DNA of 64,000 nt from Olsenella sp. An285 (GTDB lineage: Bacteria; Actinomycetota; Coriobacteriia; Coriobacteriales; Atopobiaceae), in the NCBI RefSeq assembly GCF_002159625.1, contig NZ_NFIZ01000002.1, positions 186,001-250,000 on the forward strand, in the 5' to 3' direction. Below are positions 1 to 7,827 of this stretch, piece after piece. The notes beneath the pieces were generated by a model that had not been told where the DNA came from, searched no databases, and saw only the letters and a list, made by a program, of their open reading frames with translations. Every line of letters begins with the position of its first letter. The first letter of the stretch is position 1. The position numbers and the translations under genes were made by a program.

Positions 1-828
1 GAGCGTGGGGCCCGTGTGAACCAGCAGGTCGGCGGAGAGGCCGGTCGTCAGGACCTCCACCGCGTTGCCCACGCGCTCGCGCAGGCGCGGCACGAGCTCC
101 TCGCGTAGCGCCGGGTCGTACGTGCACACCGCCAGGCGCACCTGCGGCCAGCGCGCCGCCTGCTCGGCCACGAGCGAGATCTGCGTGTCCAGCGCGCGCT
201 GCCACCCGCGCGCCTTCTTTTCGATGACGTACTTGCCCTCGGGGCTGCAGGTGAGGACGGGCTTGATGTTGAGGACGGAGCCCACGCGGTAGACGGCCTC
301 GCTGATGCGGCCGCCCTTGCGCAGGAAGTCCAGCTTCTGGACAGAGAAGAACACGCGCACCCGCTCGCTCACCGCGGTGAGCACGCTGCCCAGGCGCTCG
401 AGCGGCATGCCCGCCTCGATCTGGCGCACGGCCTCCATCACCACGAAGCCGGCCGCGATGCCGATGCTCTTGGTGTCCACCATGACCACGGGGAAGTTCT
501 CCATCTGGCGCGCCACCATGCCGATGGTCTCAAAGGTGGCGGAGAGCCCTGAGGAGATGGTCACCACCACGGCGCCGGTGTAGCCGTCGCGGCGCGCCTG
601 CTCCAGCGTGTCGCGGATCTTCATGGGGGAGGGGAGCGACGTGGAGGGGATCTCCTCGGCAAAGCGCTCGACGACCTCCTCGGCCGTGATGTCCACGCCG
701 TTCTCGTACGTCGAGCCGTCCGAGTAGTTGATGCGCAGCGGAATCACGCGCACGTCGTACTCGGCGGCAAAGGCCGCTGGCGTGTCGGTCCCGGAGTCGG
801 TGATGACGGCGATGCGCTGCTCGTTCAT
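1..828 (-). CDS. DegV family protein (C-terminal end cut by window)
   Basis: Probably a DegV-type fatty-acid-binding protein, a family linked to feeding exogenous fatty acids to lipid synthesis. The 276 visible codons open with MNEQRIAVITDSGTD, the usual DegV first strand. They also carry TSLPSP near residues 63-68 and TISSGLSAT near 90-98, which are the conserved ligand-pocket segments. The family is usually about 280 residues, so only a few C-terminal residues lie outside the window. The ATG at 828 is the first start in frame. The gene is divergent from the DUF1836 gene, and the two share an AT-richer gap of about 125 bp. Family assignment is firm; the ligand is not visible. Confidence 0.93.
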   Translation of the reverse strand, partial: MNEQRIAVITDSGTDTPAAFAAEYDVRVIPLRINYSDGSTYENGVDITAEEVVERFAEEIPSTSLPSPMKIRDTLEQARRDGYTGAVVVTISSGLSATFETIGMVARQMENFPVVMVDTKSIGIAAGFVVMEAVRQIEAGMPLERLGSVLTAVSERVRVFFSVQKLDFLRKGGRISEAVYRVGSVLNIKPVLTCSPEGKYVIEKKARGWQRALDTQISLVAEQAARWPQVRLAVCTYDPALREELVPRLRERVGNAVEVLTTGLSADLLVHTGPTL

Positions 829-952
829 GAGTCCCCCTCGTGACGTGACGCTGGGCGCCCCGGTCAGTATCATGGTGGGATGACTATAGCCCTTTCACAT
901 GGTTTTGAATACTAGGTAATCCGTTTCTGGAGATACTACGGAGGTGGGCGGC

Positions 953-1612
953 GTGGCCGAGAAGAACAGGGCGCTGGCGCCCGTGCGCGTCACGGACGGC
1001 CAGCGTCGCGAGCTCGCCGAGCGCATGCGCTCGGTGCACCTCTCGCGCATCCGCGAGATGCCCCGCATAGAGCTCTACCTGGACCAGCTCCTCACGCTGG
1101 TCTCGCAGGAGCTCGAGTTCATGGAGGTCCCCGGCGAGACCCTCGTCACGGGGTCGATGGTGAACAACTACGTCAAGCAGGGCGTGATTCCGGCGCCGCA
1201 CAAGAAGCGCTACACCCGCCGGCACGTCGCGGCCCTGCTCTTCGTGTGCGCGCTCAAGCGCGTCTTCTCCATCGCGCAGGTCACCACGCTCGCCGCCATG
1301 ATCTGGACCTCGGAGCTCGACCTCGAGTCCCTCTACGACCGCTCCTGCGAGGCGTTGGAGCGCGCCCTGGCCGCGCGCTTCTCGTACGCGGCGGGGGAGG
1401 GGGACGGCAAGGCCTCCCAGGATGACGACGCCCAGGGCGGGGACGCCGAGAAGGACCTCGCCCCGGCACCCGTTCCCGTGCTCGAGCTCCTCGACCGCTC
1501 GGGCGACCCGGCCGCCCCCGAGCTCGCGCGCGTGCTCCAGGCCGCGATCGACGCGCTCGCCGCGAAGGTTGCCGTGGAGCAGACGCTGCTCCTGGGCGAG
1601 AGGGGGATGTGA
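953..1612 (+). CDS. DUF1836 domain protein, putative regulator
   Basis: A 219-residue soluble protein. The central segment with TGSMVNNYVKQGVIPAP followed by KKRYTRRHVAAL is the DUF1836 hallmark and resembles a MerR-like winged helix, so a DNA-binding role is likely but unproven. I chose GTG 953 because GGAGGT at 940-945 lies 7 nt upstream; the GTG at 944 falls inside that ribosome site. The N-terminus reads MAEKN, encoded by a GAGAAGAAC word that recurs at other gene starts here. The tail is low-complexity and acidic, then alpha-helical. The stop overlaps the GTG alternative start of nhaA, so the two may be cotranscribed. Confidence 0.85.
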   Translation: MAEKNRALAPVRVTDGQRRELAERMRSVHLSRIREMPRIELYLDQLLTLVSQELEFMEVPGETLVTGSMVNNYVKQGVIPAPHKKRYTRRHVAALLFVCALKRVFSIAQVTTLAAMIWTSELDLESLYDRSCEALERALAARFSYAAGEGDGKASQDDDAQGGDAEKDLAPAPVPVLELLDRSGDPAAPELARVLQAAIDALAAKVAVEQTLLLGERGM

Positions 1613-1614
1613 GC

Positions 1615-3066
1615 ATGTCGCGCCCCGGGGCCATCTTCGAGGAGCCCGCGGTCGTCCGGCGCCTGGAGCGCAGGACCGCGCTCTCTGCCGTGACGGGCAA
1701 CGGCACCGTTGCCGCGGCGGTGATGGTGGCGGCTGCCGTCCTCGCCCTCATCGTTGCCAACACGCCGCTCTACGAGGGCATCGAGTACCTGCTCGAGCTG
1801 CCGCTCGTGGTGGGCGTGGGCCGCCTCACGGTCTCGCTCACCGTGGAGCAGTTCGTGAACGACTTCCTCATGGCGGTCTTCTTCCTGCTCGTGGGCATCG
1901 AGCTCAAGTACGAGACCACGGTGGGCCAGCTGCGGCGCCCCCGCCAGGCCATGCTCCCCATGCTTGCGGCCGTGGGCGGCGTCTGCGTGCCCGCCCTCAT
2001 CTACCTCGCGGTCAACCTCGCCGAGGGCGGCTCGCCCCGCGGCTGGGCGGTTCCCATCGCCACGGACATCGCCTTCGCGCTGGGCGTGGTGTCCCTCCTG
2101 GGAGACCGCATCTCGCCCGCGACCAAGGTGTTCTTCCAGACGCTCGCCATCGCGGACGACATCCTCGCCATCGTGGTGATCGCGCTCTTCTACGGCCAGG
2201 CGCCGGACCTCCCCTGGTGCGCGGCGTCGCTCGCGCTCGTGGGGGCCCTTCTCGCCCTCAACCGCGCCCGCGTGTACTCCGTGGCGCCGTATGTGGCGCT
2301 CGGGCTCGTGCTCTGGGCGTGCATGTTCAACTCGGGCATCCACGCCACGCTGGCCGGCGTCATCCTCGCCTTCGCGCTGCCCAGCCGCTCGGACGTGAGG
2401 CTCTCCGAGCTCGGCAGCTGGCTCGAGCACCGCGCCCACGACCTCGACGACACCTATGACGACGAGCACCACGTCCTCGGCCAGCATGACTTCACGGAAC
2501 GCGCCTGGCGCACCGAGCGCGTGATGCACCACGTGACGCCGCCCCTCCAGCGCATGGAGCGTTACGTCTCGGTCTTCGTGAACTTCCTCGTGCTGCCGCT
2601 CTTTGCCTTCGTGAACGCGGAGCTTCACCTGGTGGGGGAGAACTTCGGCGCCCTCCTGGCGAGTCCCGTGGCGCACGGTGCCTTCCTCGGCGCCGTTCTG
2701 GGCAAGCCCGTGGGCATCATCCTCGTGACCTGGCTCCTCGTGCGGCTGGGCTTCGCCCGCCTGCCGCGCGGCATGGACTGGCCGCAGGTCGTGGCCGTGG
2801 GCATCATGGGCGGCGTGGGCTTCACGATGTCGATCCTCATCACCGGGCTCGCCTTCTCCTCCCCGGAGGAGGCGGTTGCGGCCAAGTGCGCGATTCTTCT
2901 GGGATCCGTCACCTCGGCGGTGCTGGGGGCGTTCTTCGCCTGCCTCGCCATCCGCGGCGGGGAGCGGCGCGGCGGCGCGGGGCGGCGCGAACTCCGCGGG
3001 GAGCGGCGCGCCGAGCGTCCTTCTCGGCCTCTGCGCGATTCTCGTCCGGGCCAAGGGGTATCCTAG
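1615..3066 (+). CDS. nhaA: Na+/H+ antiporter NhaA
   Basis: Secondary Na+/H+ antiporter of the cytoplasmic membrane, for pH and sodium homeostasis. About a dozen hydrophobic segments are visible. The ion-site residues of the family are present: the Asp of PIATDIAFALG (about residue 151) and the Asp pair of LAIADDILAIVV (about 181-182). At 483 residues it is longer than E. coli NhaA (388). The extra length includes a hydrophilic, His/Asp-rich loop of about 60 residues near 280-340 and a basic Arg/Gly-rich tail. ATG 1615 has AGGGGG about 8 nt upstream; GTG 1609 is in frame but too close to that site. Transporter identity is secure. Confidence 0.95.
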   Translation: MSRPGAIFEEPAVVRRLERRTALSAVTGNGTVAAAVMVAAAVLALIVANTPLYEGIEYLLELPLVVGVGRLTVSLTVEQFVNDFLMAVFFLLVGIELKYETTVGQLRRPRQAMLPMLAAVGGVCVPALIYLAVNLAEGGSPRGWAVPIATDIAFALGVVSLLGDRISPATKVFFQTLAIADDILAIVVIALFYGQAPDLPWCAASLALVGALLALNRARVYSVAPYVALGLVLWACMFNSGIHATLAGVILAFALPSRSDVRLSELGSWLEHRAHDLDDTYDDEHHVLGQHDFTERAWRTERVMHHVTPPLQRMERYVSVFVNFLVLPLFAFVNAELHLVGENFGALLASPVAHGAFLGAVLGKPVGIILVTWLLVRLGFARLPRGMDWPQVVAVGIMGGVGFTMSILITGLAFSSPEEAVAAKCAILLGSVTSAVLGAFFACLAIRGGERRGGAGRRELRGERRAERPSRPLRDSRPGQGVS

Positions 3067-3126
3067 GGTACGTGACCCGCGGGAGGCGCCGCGCAGCCCG
3101 CGAGCCCCGGCTGATTGGAGATTCGC

Positions 3127-3807
3127 ATGAGTGGACTCAAGCGCCTGTGCATGGTGGTCTTCGTCCTTGCCTGCGCCTTCTCTCTGGCGTCCCTGGCGCT
3201 CACGTGGTTTGGCCCGTGGACCAAGGAGGCCTCGGTGCTCTTCAACCTGGAGCCCTACACCGTGGCGGTGCTGGCGAGCCTCGCGGTGAGCGCGCTGGGG
3301 TTGCTGGTGCTGCTGGGCCGGGCCCTCTTTGCGCGCCGCACGGTGCGCACGGTGGAGATCGCCACCGTTGACGGCGGCGTCATCTCCGTCACGCGCGACG
3401 CCATCGCCGCCCAGGCCTCGCACATCGTCGAGGCGGACGGCACCTGCACCGCCTCGCGCGTGCGCGTGGACGCCAAGGCGCGCGGGCACATTCGCGTGCA
3501 CGTGCGCGTGCTCCCGCACGAGACCGTGGACGTGGTGGTCAAGGGCGCGGAGCTCCACGAGGAGCTCATCGACGGGCTTGCCGCCGTGTGCGGCGACAAG
3601 GTCGAGGACGTGAGCCTCGAGTTCGTGGAGCCCGAGTCCGTGACCCTTGCCGGCGGCGAGGACGAGGCCGAGGGTGGCGCCGCAGCCAAGGAGCCCGCGG
3701 TCAAGGAGGCCAAGGAGCCCGTCGCTCCCGCAAGGAAGCAGGACGCCACCACCAGCGAGATCACGGTCTCCATGAGCGCCCCGCGCGAGCCCGAGAAGGA
3801 GGCGTAG
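3127..3807 (+). CDS. amaP: AmaP-like Asp23 membrane anchor protein
   Basis: A 226-residue protein with two N-terminal membrane helices (about residues 5-27 and 43-66) and a cytosolic domain rich in V/E, followed by an Ala/Lys/Glu-rich tail. This matches AmaP, which tethers Asp23 to the membrane in Gram-positive bacteria. The call is strengthened by the neighbours: a DUF2273 protein begins 2 nt after the stop, and an Asp23 protein follows. ATG 3127 has GGAG at 3117-3120; a TTG at 3115 is in frame but overlaps that site. Family membership comes from architecture and context more than from a single motif. Confidence 0.82.
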   Translation: MSGLKRLCMVVFVLACAFSLASLALTWFGPWTKEASVLFNLEPYTVAVLASLAVSALGLLVLLGRALFARRTVRTVEIATVDGGVISVTRDAIAAQASHIVEADGTCTASRVRVDAKARGHIRVHVRVLPHETVDVVVKGAELHEELIDGLAAVCGDKVEDVSLEFVEPESVTLAGGEDEAEGGAAAKEPAVKEAKEPVAPARKQDATTSEITVSMSAPREPEKEA

Positions 3808-3809
3808 CC

Positions 3810-4187
3810 ATGGCGGACGAGAAGAACCACAAGCCCAAGATCACCGTGGGGGAGAAGGACGCGGCCCCCGAGGCCGCCGACGTCTCGGACGCCCCGGAGA
3901 AGGCCCCGGCCGCGGGGGACGCCCGCTACACCGTGGGCGACGCCCTCCGCGACGGCGTGGGCCGCATCTCCGCCTGGGTGCGCCGCAGCTTCCCGGGGCA
4001 GGAGAAGGCCTTCTGGGGTGCCATCATCGGGCTCGTTGCCGCGATCGTGTTCCTGGCCGTGGGGCCGTGGCCGCTCGTGGTGATAGCCGTCTTCGTCTTT
4101 GTGGGCGTGGCCGCCGGCCAGGCGCTCGACGGTGATCCCAGGATCGTGAACACGCTGAGGCACCTCTTCAACAGGAACAGCCAGTAG
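3810..4187 (+). CDS. DUF2273 small membrane protein
   Basis: A 125-residue protein with a charged 60-residue head and a helical hairpin of two membrane segments at about 68-106. It ends in a short basic tail with NTLRHLFNRNSQ. DUF2273 proteins sit between AmaP and Asp23 genes in many Gram-positives and are thought to take part in the membrane-bound Asp23 assembly. AAGGAGG at 3797-3802 precedes ATG 3810. The N-terminus MADEKN again contains a GAGAAGAAC word. The head, rich in Ala, Asp, Glu and Pro, is longer than in most family members. Confidence 0.82.
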   Translation: MADEKNHKPKITVGEKDAAPEAADVSDAPEKAPAAGDARYTVGDALRDGVGRISAWVRRSFPGQEKAFWGAIIGLVAAIVFLAVGPWPLVVIAVFVFVGVAAGQALDGDPRIVNTLRHLFNRNSQ

Positions 4188-4233
4188 GGTAGTCGACGTC
4201 CGCCGGGCGGCGCCCGGCAGCGAGGAGCGAGAC

Positions 4234-4791
4234 ATGAGCAACAGCGAGAGCACCGCGGCCGAGCAGGTCGTCACGAAGGACGAGATCGTTGCCGCGAGCG
4301 AGGAGGCGGACCTCGCGAGGGCGTCCGACGCCGGCACGGACATCGAGGCCCTGACGGACGACGAGGACTTCGACTCCGAGGACTCCCTCACCTTCTCCAA
4401 TGGCGTGATCGAGAAGATCGTGGCCATCGCCATGCGCGAGGTCCCCGGTGTCGTGGGGATGAAGGGCAGCTGGTTCAACCGCGTCCAGGACGCCTTTGGA
4501 GCGAGCGACTCCACCAAGGGCGTGACCGTCGAGGTGACGCCCGAGAGCGCGGTGCGCGTGAACATCTCCGTGCTCATCGAGTACGGCGCCTACGCCCCGC
4601 AGGTCTTCGAGGACGTCAAGCGCGCCGTGGTGAAGCAGGTCACCGGCATGACGGGCCTCGAGGTCGCGGGCGTCAACCTGCGCATCGAGGACGTCCTCAC
4701 GCCCGAGGAGATCGAGCAGCGCTCGCGCAGGGCCGCCCCCTCCAAGAGGGACGAGAAGGACGCCAAGGACGCCCCCGAGGACGACGAGTAG
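4234..4791 (+). CDS. Asp23/Gls24 family envelope stress protein
   Basis: A 185-residue Asp23/Gls24 protein. An acidic 65-residue leader precedes the conserved domain, which starts near FSNGVIEKIVAIAMREVPGV and runs through VEVTPESAVRVNISVLIEYG to AGVNLRIEDVLTPEE. The tail is highly charged (Lys/Asp/Glu). The family acts in cell-envelope stress tolerance and sits at the membrane through AmaP. It is the last gene of the amaP cluster; GAGGAG before ATG 4234 is the ribosome site. A strong hairpin downstream (4841-4875) may end the transcript. Confidence 0.92.
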   Translation: MSNSESTAAEQVVTKDEIVAASEEADLARASDAGTDIEALTDDEDFDSEDSLTFSNGVIEKIVAIAMREVPGVVGMKGSWFNRVQDAFGASDSTKGVTVEVTPESAVRVNISVLIEYGAYAPQVFEDVKRAVVKQVTGMTGLEVAGVNLRIEDVLTPEEIEQRSRRAAPSKRDEKDAKDAPEDDE

Positions 4792-4840
4792 GTCCCCGGA
4801 AACTTAGATACGTAGCCCTGAAGCTTAGGAAGTCCGACGT

Positions 4841-4875
4841 CGGGGCCGCGGCGGCGCATGTCCGTCGCGGCCCCG
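4841..4875. terminator. Hairpin downstream of the asp23 gene
   Basis: CGGGGCCGCG pairs perfectly with CGCGGCCCCG, and the stem extends inward by about four pairs, leaving a loop of about 7 nt. It lies 50 bp past the asp23 stop. There is no T-run, so it may act as an mRNA end-stabiliser or a non-canonical terminator. Confidence 0.55.
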
Positions 4876-4992
4876 CGCCGTGGAGCCAGGGCCTTTCCCG
4901 CCCGTTCTTATCGCCCAGGTGGGGCGGAACCGTTGGGCCTCTGCCGAGCCCCGCTCTTGCCGAACCTTGCGCCGCCGAGCTCTGCTCTCGCA

Positions 4993-5165
4993 ATATTCCC
5001 TGGCGATTGGGTAGCACCTTTTATATAAATAGCGGGCGTAATCAAGAGTGTTGCCCAATCGCTCATGAGATCTGGCGAGAAGGACAAGCGGGGCATTAAT
5101 TCGCGCACCTGATGGTCCCCGGTCCCGTTCCGGGCATCAAAGGTTCTGCCCAATCGCCTGGGATT
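4993..5165. repeat. Three copies of a GCGATTGGG-centred intergenic repeat
   Basis: GGCGATTGGG (5002-5011, plus) followed by TAGCACCTTT matches the reverse complement of the segment 5141-5160 over about 29 bases with four differences. A third copy, GCCCAATCGC (5053-5062), gives an inverted pair with the first. Copies 1 and 2 could fold into a 60-nt hairpin. See findings. Confidence 0.55.
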
Positions 5166-5187
5166 ATGGCAAAAACGGCTCGTCCGC

Positions 5188-6171
5188 CTAGCGCACCTCG
5201 TAGGTCGTGTCCCCGCCCGCGGCAAACGCGAGCAGCGCCTCCACGTTGCTGCGGACCATGCCCTCCACGTCCTCGGCGGTGTAGAACGCCATATGGGGCG
5301 TCACGATGACGTTGGGCAGGGCCATGAGGGCGGCGCGGTCCCGGTTGGGCAGGACGACGCGGCTTCGGTCCAGGTAGTAGAGGTTGGCCTCGTGCTCGAT
5401 GGTGTCCAGCGCAGCGCCTCCCAGATGTCCGGACTCGAGCGCGTCGAGCAGCGCCCCCGTGTCCACGAGGCTGCCGCGCGCTGCGTTCACCAGGATGGCG
5501 CCCGGTTTCATGAGACCAAGCTCCGCCGCGCCGATCATGTGGTGGTTCTCGGGCAGGCCCGGCGCGTGGAGCGTCACCACGTCTGACGCGGCGAGGAGCT
5601 CCGGCAGGGCCACGTACTCGACGAGCCCGGCGAGCTCGTTCTTCTCGACGGGGTCGAACGCGAGCACGCGGCAGCCAAAGCCCTGGAGCTCCCGTGTCAC
5701 GCAGGCGCCGATGGCGCCCGTGCCCACCACGCCCACCGTGCAGCTTCCGAGCGAGCGGCCGATCTTGCCCTCGAGGGTGAAGTCCTGAGCCGCCGCGTGG
5801 CGCTGGACGAGCTTGATCTTTCGCAGGGCCATGAGCATCAGCATGATCGTGTAGTCGGCAACTCCCTCGGGGGGATATGCCGCGTGCGCCACGCGGATGC
5901 CCAGCTCGCGGGCATGGGCCACATCGATGTGGTCGTAGCCGATCGAGCGCGTGGCGATGCCGCGAATCCCCAGCTCGTGGTAGCGGTCCAGCAGCGGGGC
6001 CGTCATGGGGTTGGTGATGATGCAGAGCGCGTCCGCCCCGGCGGCGAGCCCGGCGTTCTCGAGCGTGGGGTAGTCGGGCGTCCAGTCGTACTCGAAGCCG
6101 AGCTCCCGGCTCAGGGCGTCGAGGTACCCCAGCTCGTCGTACGGCCGCAGCGAATAGGCAAAGATCTTCAC
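5188..6171 (-). CDS. D-2-hydroxyacid dehydrogenase, D-lactate dehydrogenase/VanH-like
   Basis: NAD-dependent reduction of a 2-keto acid to a D-2-hydroxy acid, most likely pyruvate to D-lactate. The 327 residues show the typical RSIGYDHID loop (75-83), the Rossmann motif GTGAIG (150-155), the substrate Arg in NAARGS (232), an acidic catalytic residue in DTIEHE (about 259) and the acid-base His in TPHMAF (293). I chose GTG 6171 because an AAGGAAAGGGG ribosome site lies just upstream. An earlier in-frame start would run through the palindrome at 6194-6222. It could serve fermentation or cell-wall precursor supply; nothing nearby decides. Confidence 0.9.
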   Translation of the reverse strand: MKIFAYSLRPYDELGYLDALSRELGFEYDWTPDYPTLENAGLAAGADALCIITNPMTAPLLDRYHELGIRGIATRSIGYDHIDVAHARELGIRVAHAAYPPEGVADYTIMLMLMALRKIKLVQRHAAAQDFTLEGKIGRSLGSCTVGVVGTGAIGACVTRELQGFGCRVLAFDPVEKNELAGLVEYVALPELLAASDVVTLHAPGLPENHHMIGAAELGLMKPGAILVNAARGSLVDTGALLDALESGHLGGAALDTIEHEANLYYLDRSRVVLPNRDRAALMALPNVIVTPHMAFYTAEDVEGMVRSNVEALLAFAAGGDTTYEVR

Positions 6172-6193
6172 GGGACGCCCCTTTCCTTCGGTC

Positions 6194-6222
6194 TGTAAAT
6201 TGGGGACTGTCCCCAATTTACA
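6194..6222. repeat. 29-bp palindrome with GGGGACTGTCCCC core (type I)
   Basis: TGTAAATTGGGGA and its reverse complement flank a single central base pair, so the palindrome is perfect apart from the centre. It lies in the divergent gap between the dehydrogenase and the C_GCAxxG_C_C gene. A near copy lies at 14046-14076, and shorter relatives at 20441, 31870 and 55687. Confidence 0.9.
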
Positions 6223-6263
6223 CCCTTGCTAGAATCGACGTGACTTCGACGTGAGGGGGAGCC

Positions 6264-6716
6264 ATGCGTGACAGCGTGAGCATTGCGGCCGTCGAGGCCG
6301 CCGCAAGGAGCAACAACCAGCCCGGCCCGGACCACATGAACTGCGGCGAGTCCGTCATCGCGGCACTCTGGGACGCCTTCGAGCCGGACTTCCCGCGCTC
6401 CGTGGTGGCCGTGGGTGCCGGCATGGGCGCGGGCATCGGCGGCTCGGGCTGCATCTGCGGCGCGCTCGCCGGGGGCGTTGCGTTTCTCGGCCTCATGACG
6501 GGGACCAAGGAGCGCACCAAGCCACTTGCCGCCGAGCTGCACGACGCGTTCTGCGCGGGCACGGGGCACCGCACGCCCTGCTGCCGCGTGCTCACGCGCG
6601 GCATGGAGTGGGGGAGCGCCGAGCGCGTGGCCAGCTGCCAGGACCACTGCGCGCTCGCGGCGGGCGTCGCGGCGCGGATCCTCTGCCGCGAGCTCGAGGT
6701 GCGGGCGGAGGCGTAG
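6264..6716 (+). CDS. C_GCAxxG_C_C family protein
   Basis: A 150-residue protein of the C_GCAxxG_C_C family, a cysteine-rich group found in anaerobes and thought to be redox-related. The core reads GSGCICGALAGG (61-71). Further cysteines are at 27, 97, 106, 107, 125 and 129, matching the spaced Cys pattern that names the family. GAGGGGGAGCC before ATG 6264 is the ribosome site. The function is not known; a metal or disulfide role is plausible from the cysteines only. Confidence 0.88.
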   Translation: MRDSVSIAAVEAAARSNNQPGPDHMNCGESVIAALWDAFEPDFPRSVVAVGAGMGAGIGGSGCICGALAGGVAFLGLMTGTKERTKPLAAELHDAFCAGTGHRTPCCRVLTRGMEWGSAERVASCQDHCALAAGVAARILCRELEVRAEA

Positions 6717-6752
6717 GGCGCCGGGTTCTGCCTGGCATCTGCCTCGCGGCGC

Positions 6753-6819
6753 TCATCGCGCTTATCCGACCACTTCTCGTCCGATTTGGCCCTCTGCTGT
6801 GGTCGTCTGAGCGCGATGA
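6753..6819 (+). repeat. 67-bp palindromic element, copy 1
   Basis: The ends TCATCGCGC (6753-6761) and GCGCGATGA (6811-6819) are inverted repeats, and CGACCAC (6767-6773) pairs with GTGGTCG (6799-6805). The element would fold into one long interrupted hairpin. Copy 2 lies inverted at 7511-7577, with about 60 of 67 bases the same. The pair flanks the YdjM-like gene, whose ATG (6816) lies inside this copy. Confidence 0.88.
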
Positions 6820-7463
6820 ATGAGGGCGAGGCGCCTAGCAGCGAGAAGAACGGGGGGCACGTGACCGGGAGGACGCACGTCATTGTGGGCGCGGCGGCGG
6901 GAGTCGCCGCGGCGTCGGCGCTCGGAGGACCTGTCGCGGTGACGGAGCTCGCAGCGGCCGCGGCGGGCGGGGCGCTCGGAGGAACGCTTCCCGACCTCGA
7001 CGTTCGCGACAGCGCGCATCCGCTGCGTGACCGGCTCGCGCGCGTGGCGGCCGTGGCGCTGCTTGTCCTTGCCATCTGCTTGGACGCGACTGCGGGCTGG
7101 CCGCTCGCACGGCGCGCCGCGCAGGCCGGGCTCGAGTCCATCGCGCTCGGGGCTGTGGCCTTTGCCGCGCTCTGCTGCGCGGCGCGGCTCTCAGCCCACC
7201 GGTCCTTCTCGCACTCGCTTCTGGCGCTCGTGGGATTTGCCGCCGCGACCCGCCTAGCCTGCCCTCCGCTCGCCCCGGCGCTCGCGGCCGGCCTTGCCTC
7301 CCACCTTGTCCTCGACCTCTTCAACCACCGGCCGATTCGGCTGCTCTGGCCCGTTCGGCACGGCTTTTGCCTGGGGCTCTGCAAGACCGACGGCATCGTC
7401 GACGCGTGCTGCACCGCGGCGGGGCTCGTCGTGGTGGCTGGCGCTGCCCTTCTCGCGCTCTGA
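6816..7463 (+). CDS. YdjM/DUF457-type membrane-bound metal-dependent hydrolase
   Basis: A membrane protein of about 215 residues resembling the YdjM family of LexA-regulated, presumed zinc-dependent hydrolases. Support comes from TGRTHVIVGAAAG near the start, the metal-site-like GTLPDLD with Asp pairs, SAHRSFSHSLLAL (His-rich, between helices) and HLVLDLFNH near the C-terminus. At least four hydrophobic segments are present. The start is uncertain: ATG 6816 lies in the palindromic element and has no clear ribosome site, while GTG 6861 gives the more typical MTGRTHV start after GGGGGG. Substrate unknown. The gene between two inverted repeats may have been transposed or simply bracketed by repeat insertions. 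Confidence 0.72.
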   Translation: MNEGEAPSSEKNGGHVTGRTHVIVGAAAGVAAASALGGPVAVTELAAAAAGGALGGTLPDLDVRDSAHPLRDRLARVAAVALLVLAICLDATAGWPLARRAAQAGLESIALGAVAFAALCCAARLSAHRSFSHSLLALVGFAAATRLACPPLAPALAAGLASHLVLDLFNHRPIRLLWPVRHGFCLGLCKTDGIVDACCTAAGLVVVAGAALLAL

Positions 7464-7510
7464 CGCCCTTTCGTGTCGCCGCCCCTTCCGCCCGCGTCCT
7501 CCATTTGCGT

Positions 7511-7577
7511 TCATCGCGTCCAGACGACCACAACGGAGGGCCAAATCGGACGATAAGCGGTCGGATGAGCGCGATGA
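7511..7577 (-). repeat. 67-bp palindromic element, copy 2 (inverted)
   Basis: TCATCGCG (7511-7518) and CGCGATGA (7570-7577) bound a 67-bp element whose reverse complement matches copy 1 (6753-6819) at about 60 of 67 positions. It follows the YdjM-like gene by 47 bp. No transposase gene is near, so it behaves like a MITE or REP-type element. Confidence 0.88.
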
Positions 7578-7654
7578 ACGAGGGGGCGGGATGACGAGAA
7601 GAGCCCCCGCGCCCGTCCCTCTTGCCTGCGTGCGTGCTACACTACCTAACGACA

Positions 7655-7765
7655 ACGGGGGGCTGGCGCACGCCGGCTGAGATTGGGCCCAGGAGAGCGG
7701 ACGCGCGTCCGAGGGCGGCCCTGACCCAGGAACCTGATCCGGGTAATGCCGGCGTAGGGAAGAGC
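7655..7765 (+). promoter_or_regulatory. TPP (thiamine pyrophosphate) riboswitch
   Basis: The aptamer signature is clear: CTGAGA at 7677-7682, CCCTGA before position 7725, GAACCTGATCC at 7730-7740, GGGTAATGCC, then GGCGTAGGGAAG. This is the conserved thi-box core. An extended -10-like TGCTACACT ends at 7643. It precedes the thiamine-binding protein and ThiXYZ genes, so TPP should reduce expression of thiamine or precursor uptake. Confidence 0.96.
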
Positions 7766-7776
7766 TTCGCGCGCAA

Positions 7777-7813
7777 CGAGGCACCTACGAGAGACGGGGT
7801 GCCTCGAGCACCC
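7777..7813 (+). promoter_or_regulatory. Riboswitch expression platform, two exclusive hairpins
   Basis: CGAGGCACC (7777-7785) can pair with GGTGCCTCG (7798-7806). Alternatively GGGTGC (7797-7802) pairs with GCACCC (7808-7813) next to the ribosome site GGAAGGGAGGG (7814-7824). The two cannot form together. This fits translational or termination control; there is no T-run, so occlusion of translation seems more likely. That last step is inference. Confidence 0.6.
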
Positions 7814-7827
7814 GGAAGGGAGGGCGC

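Larger units (their letters stand above)
4792..5187. other. Non-coding gap with hairpin and GCGATTGGG repeats
   Basis: No credible gene. The first part holds a long GC stem (4841-4854 with 4862-4875). The second part is AT-richer, including TTTATATAAAT near 5020, and carries three copies of a GCGATTGGG-containing unit, one on the plus strand and two on the minus. The AT patch could hold a promoter, but no clear gene follows on the plus strand. Confidence 0.6.

Noticed and set aside
1333-3558. Very long minus-strand open frame (741 residues) across nhaA and neighbours
   Set aside because: It is antisense to well-supported genes, rich in His, Arg, Ala and Gly as expected for a shadow of GC-rich coding DNA, and has no motif or ribosome site.
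6786-6815. TTG start at 6786 for the YdjM-like gene
   Set aside because: It lies within the palindromic element with no ribosome site and adds residues unlike the family start.
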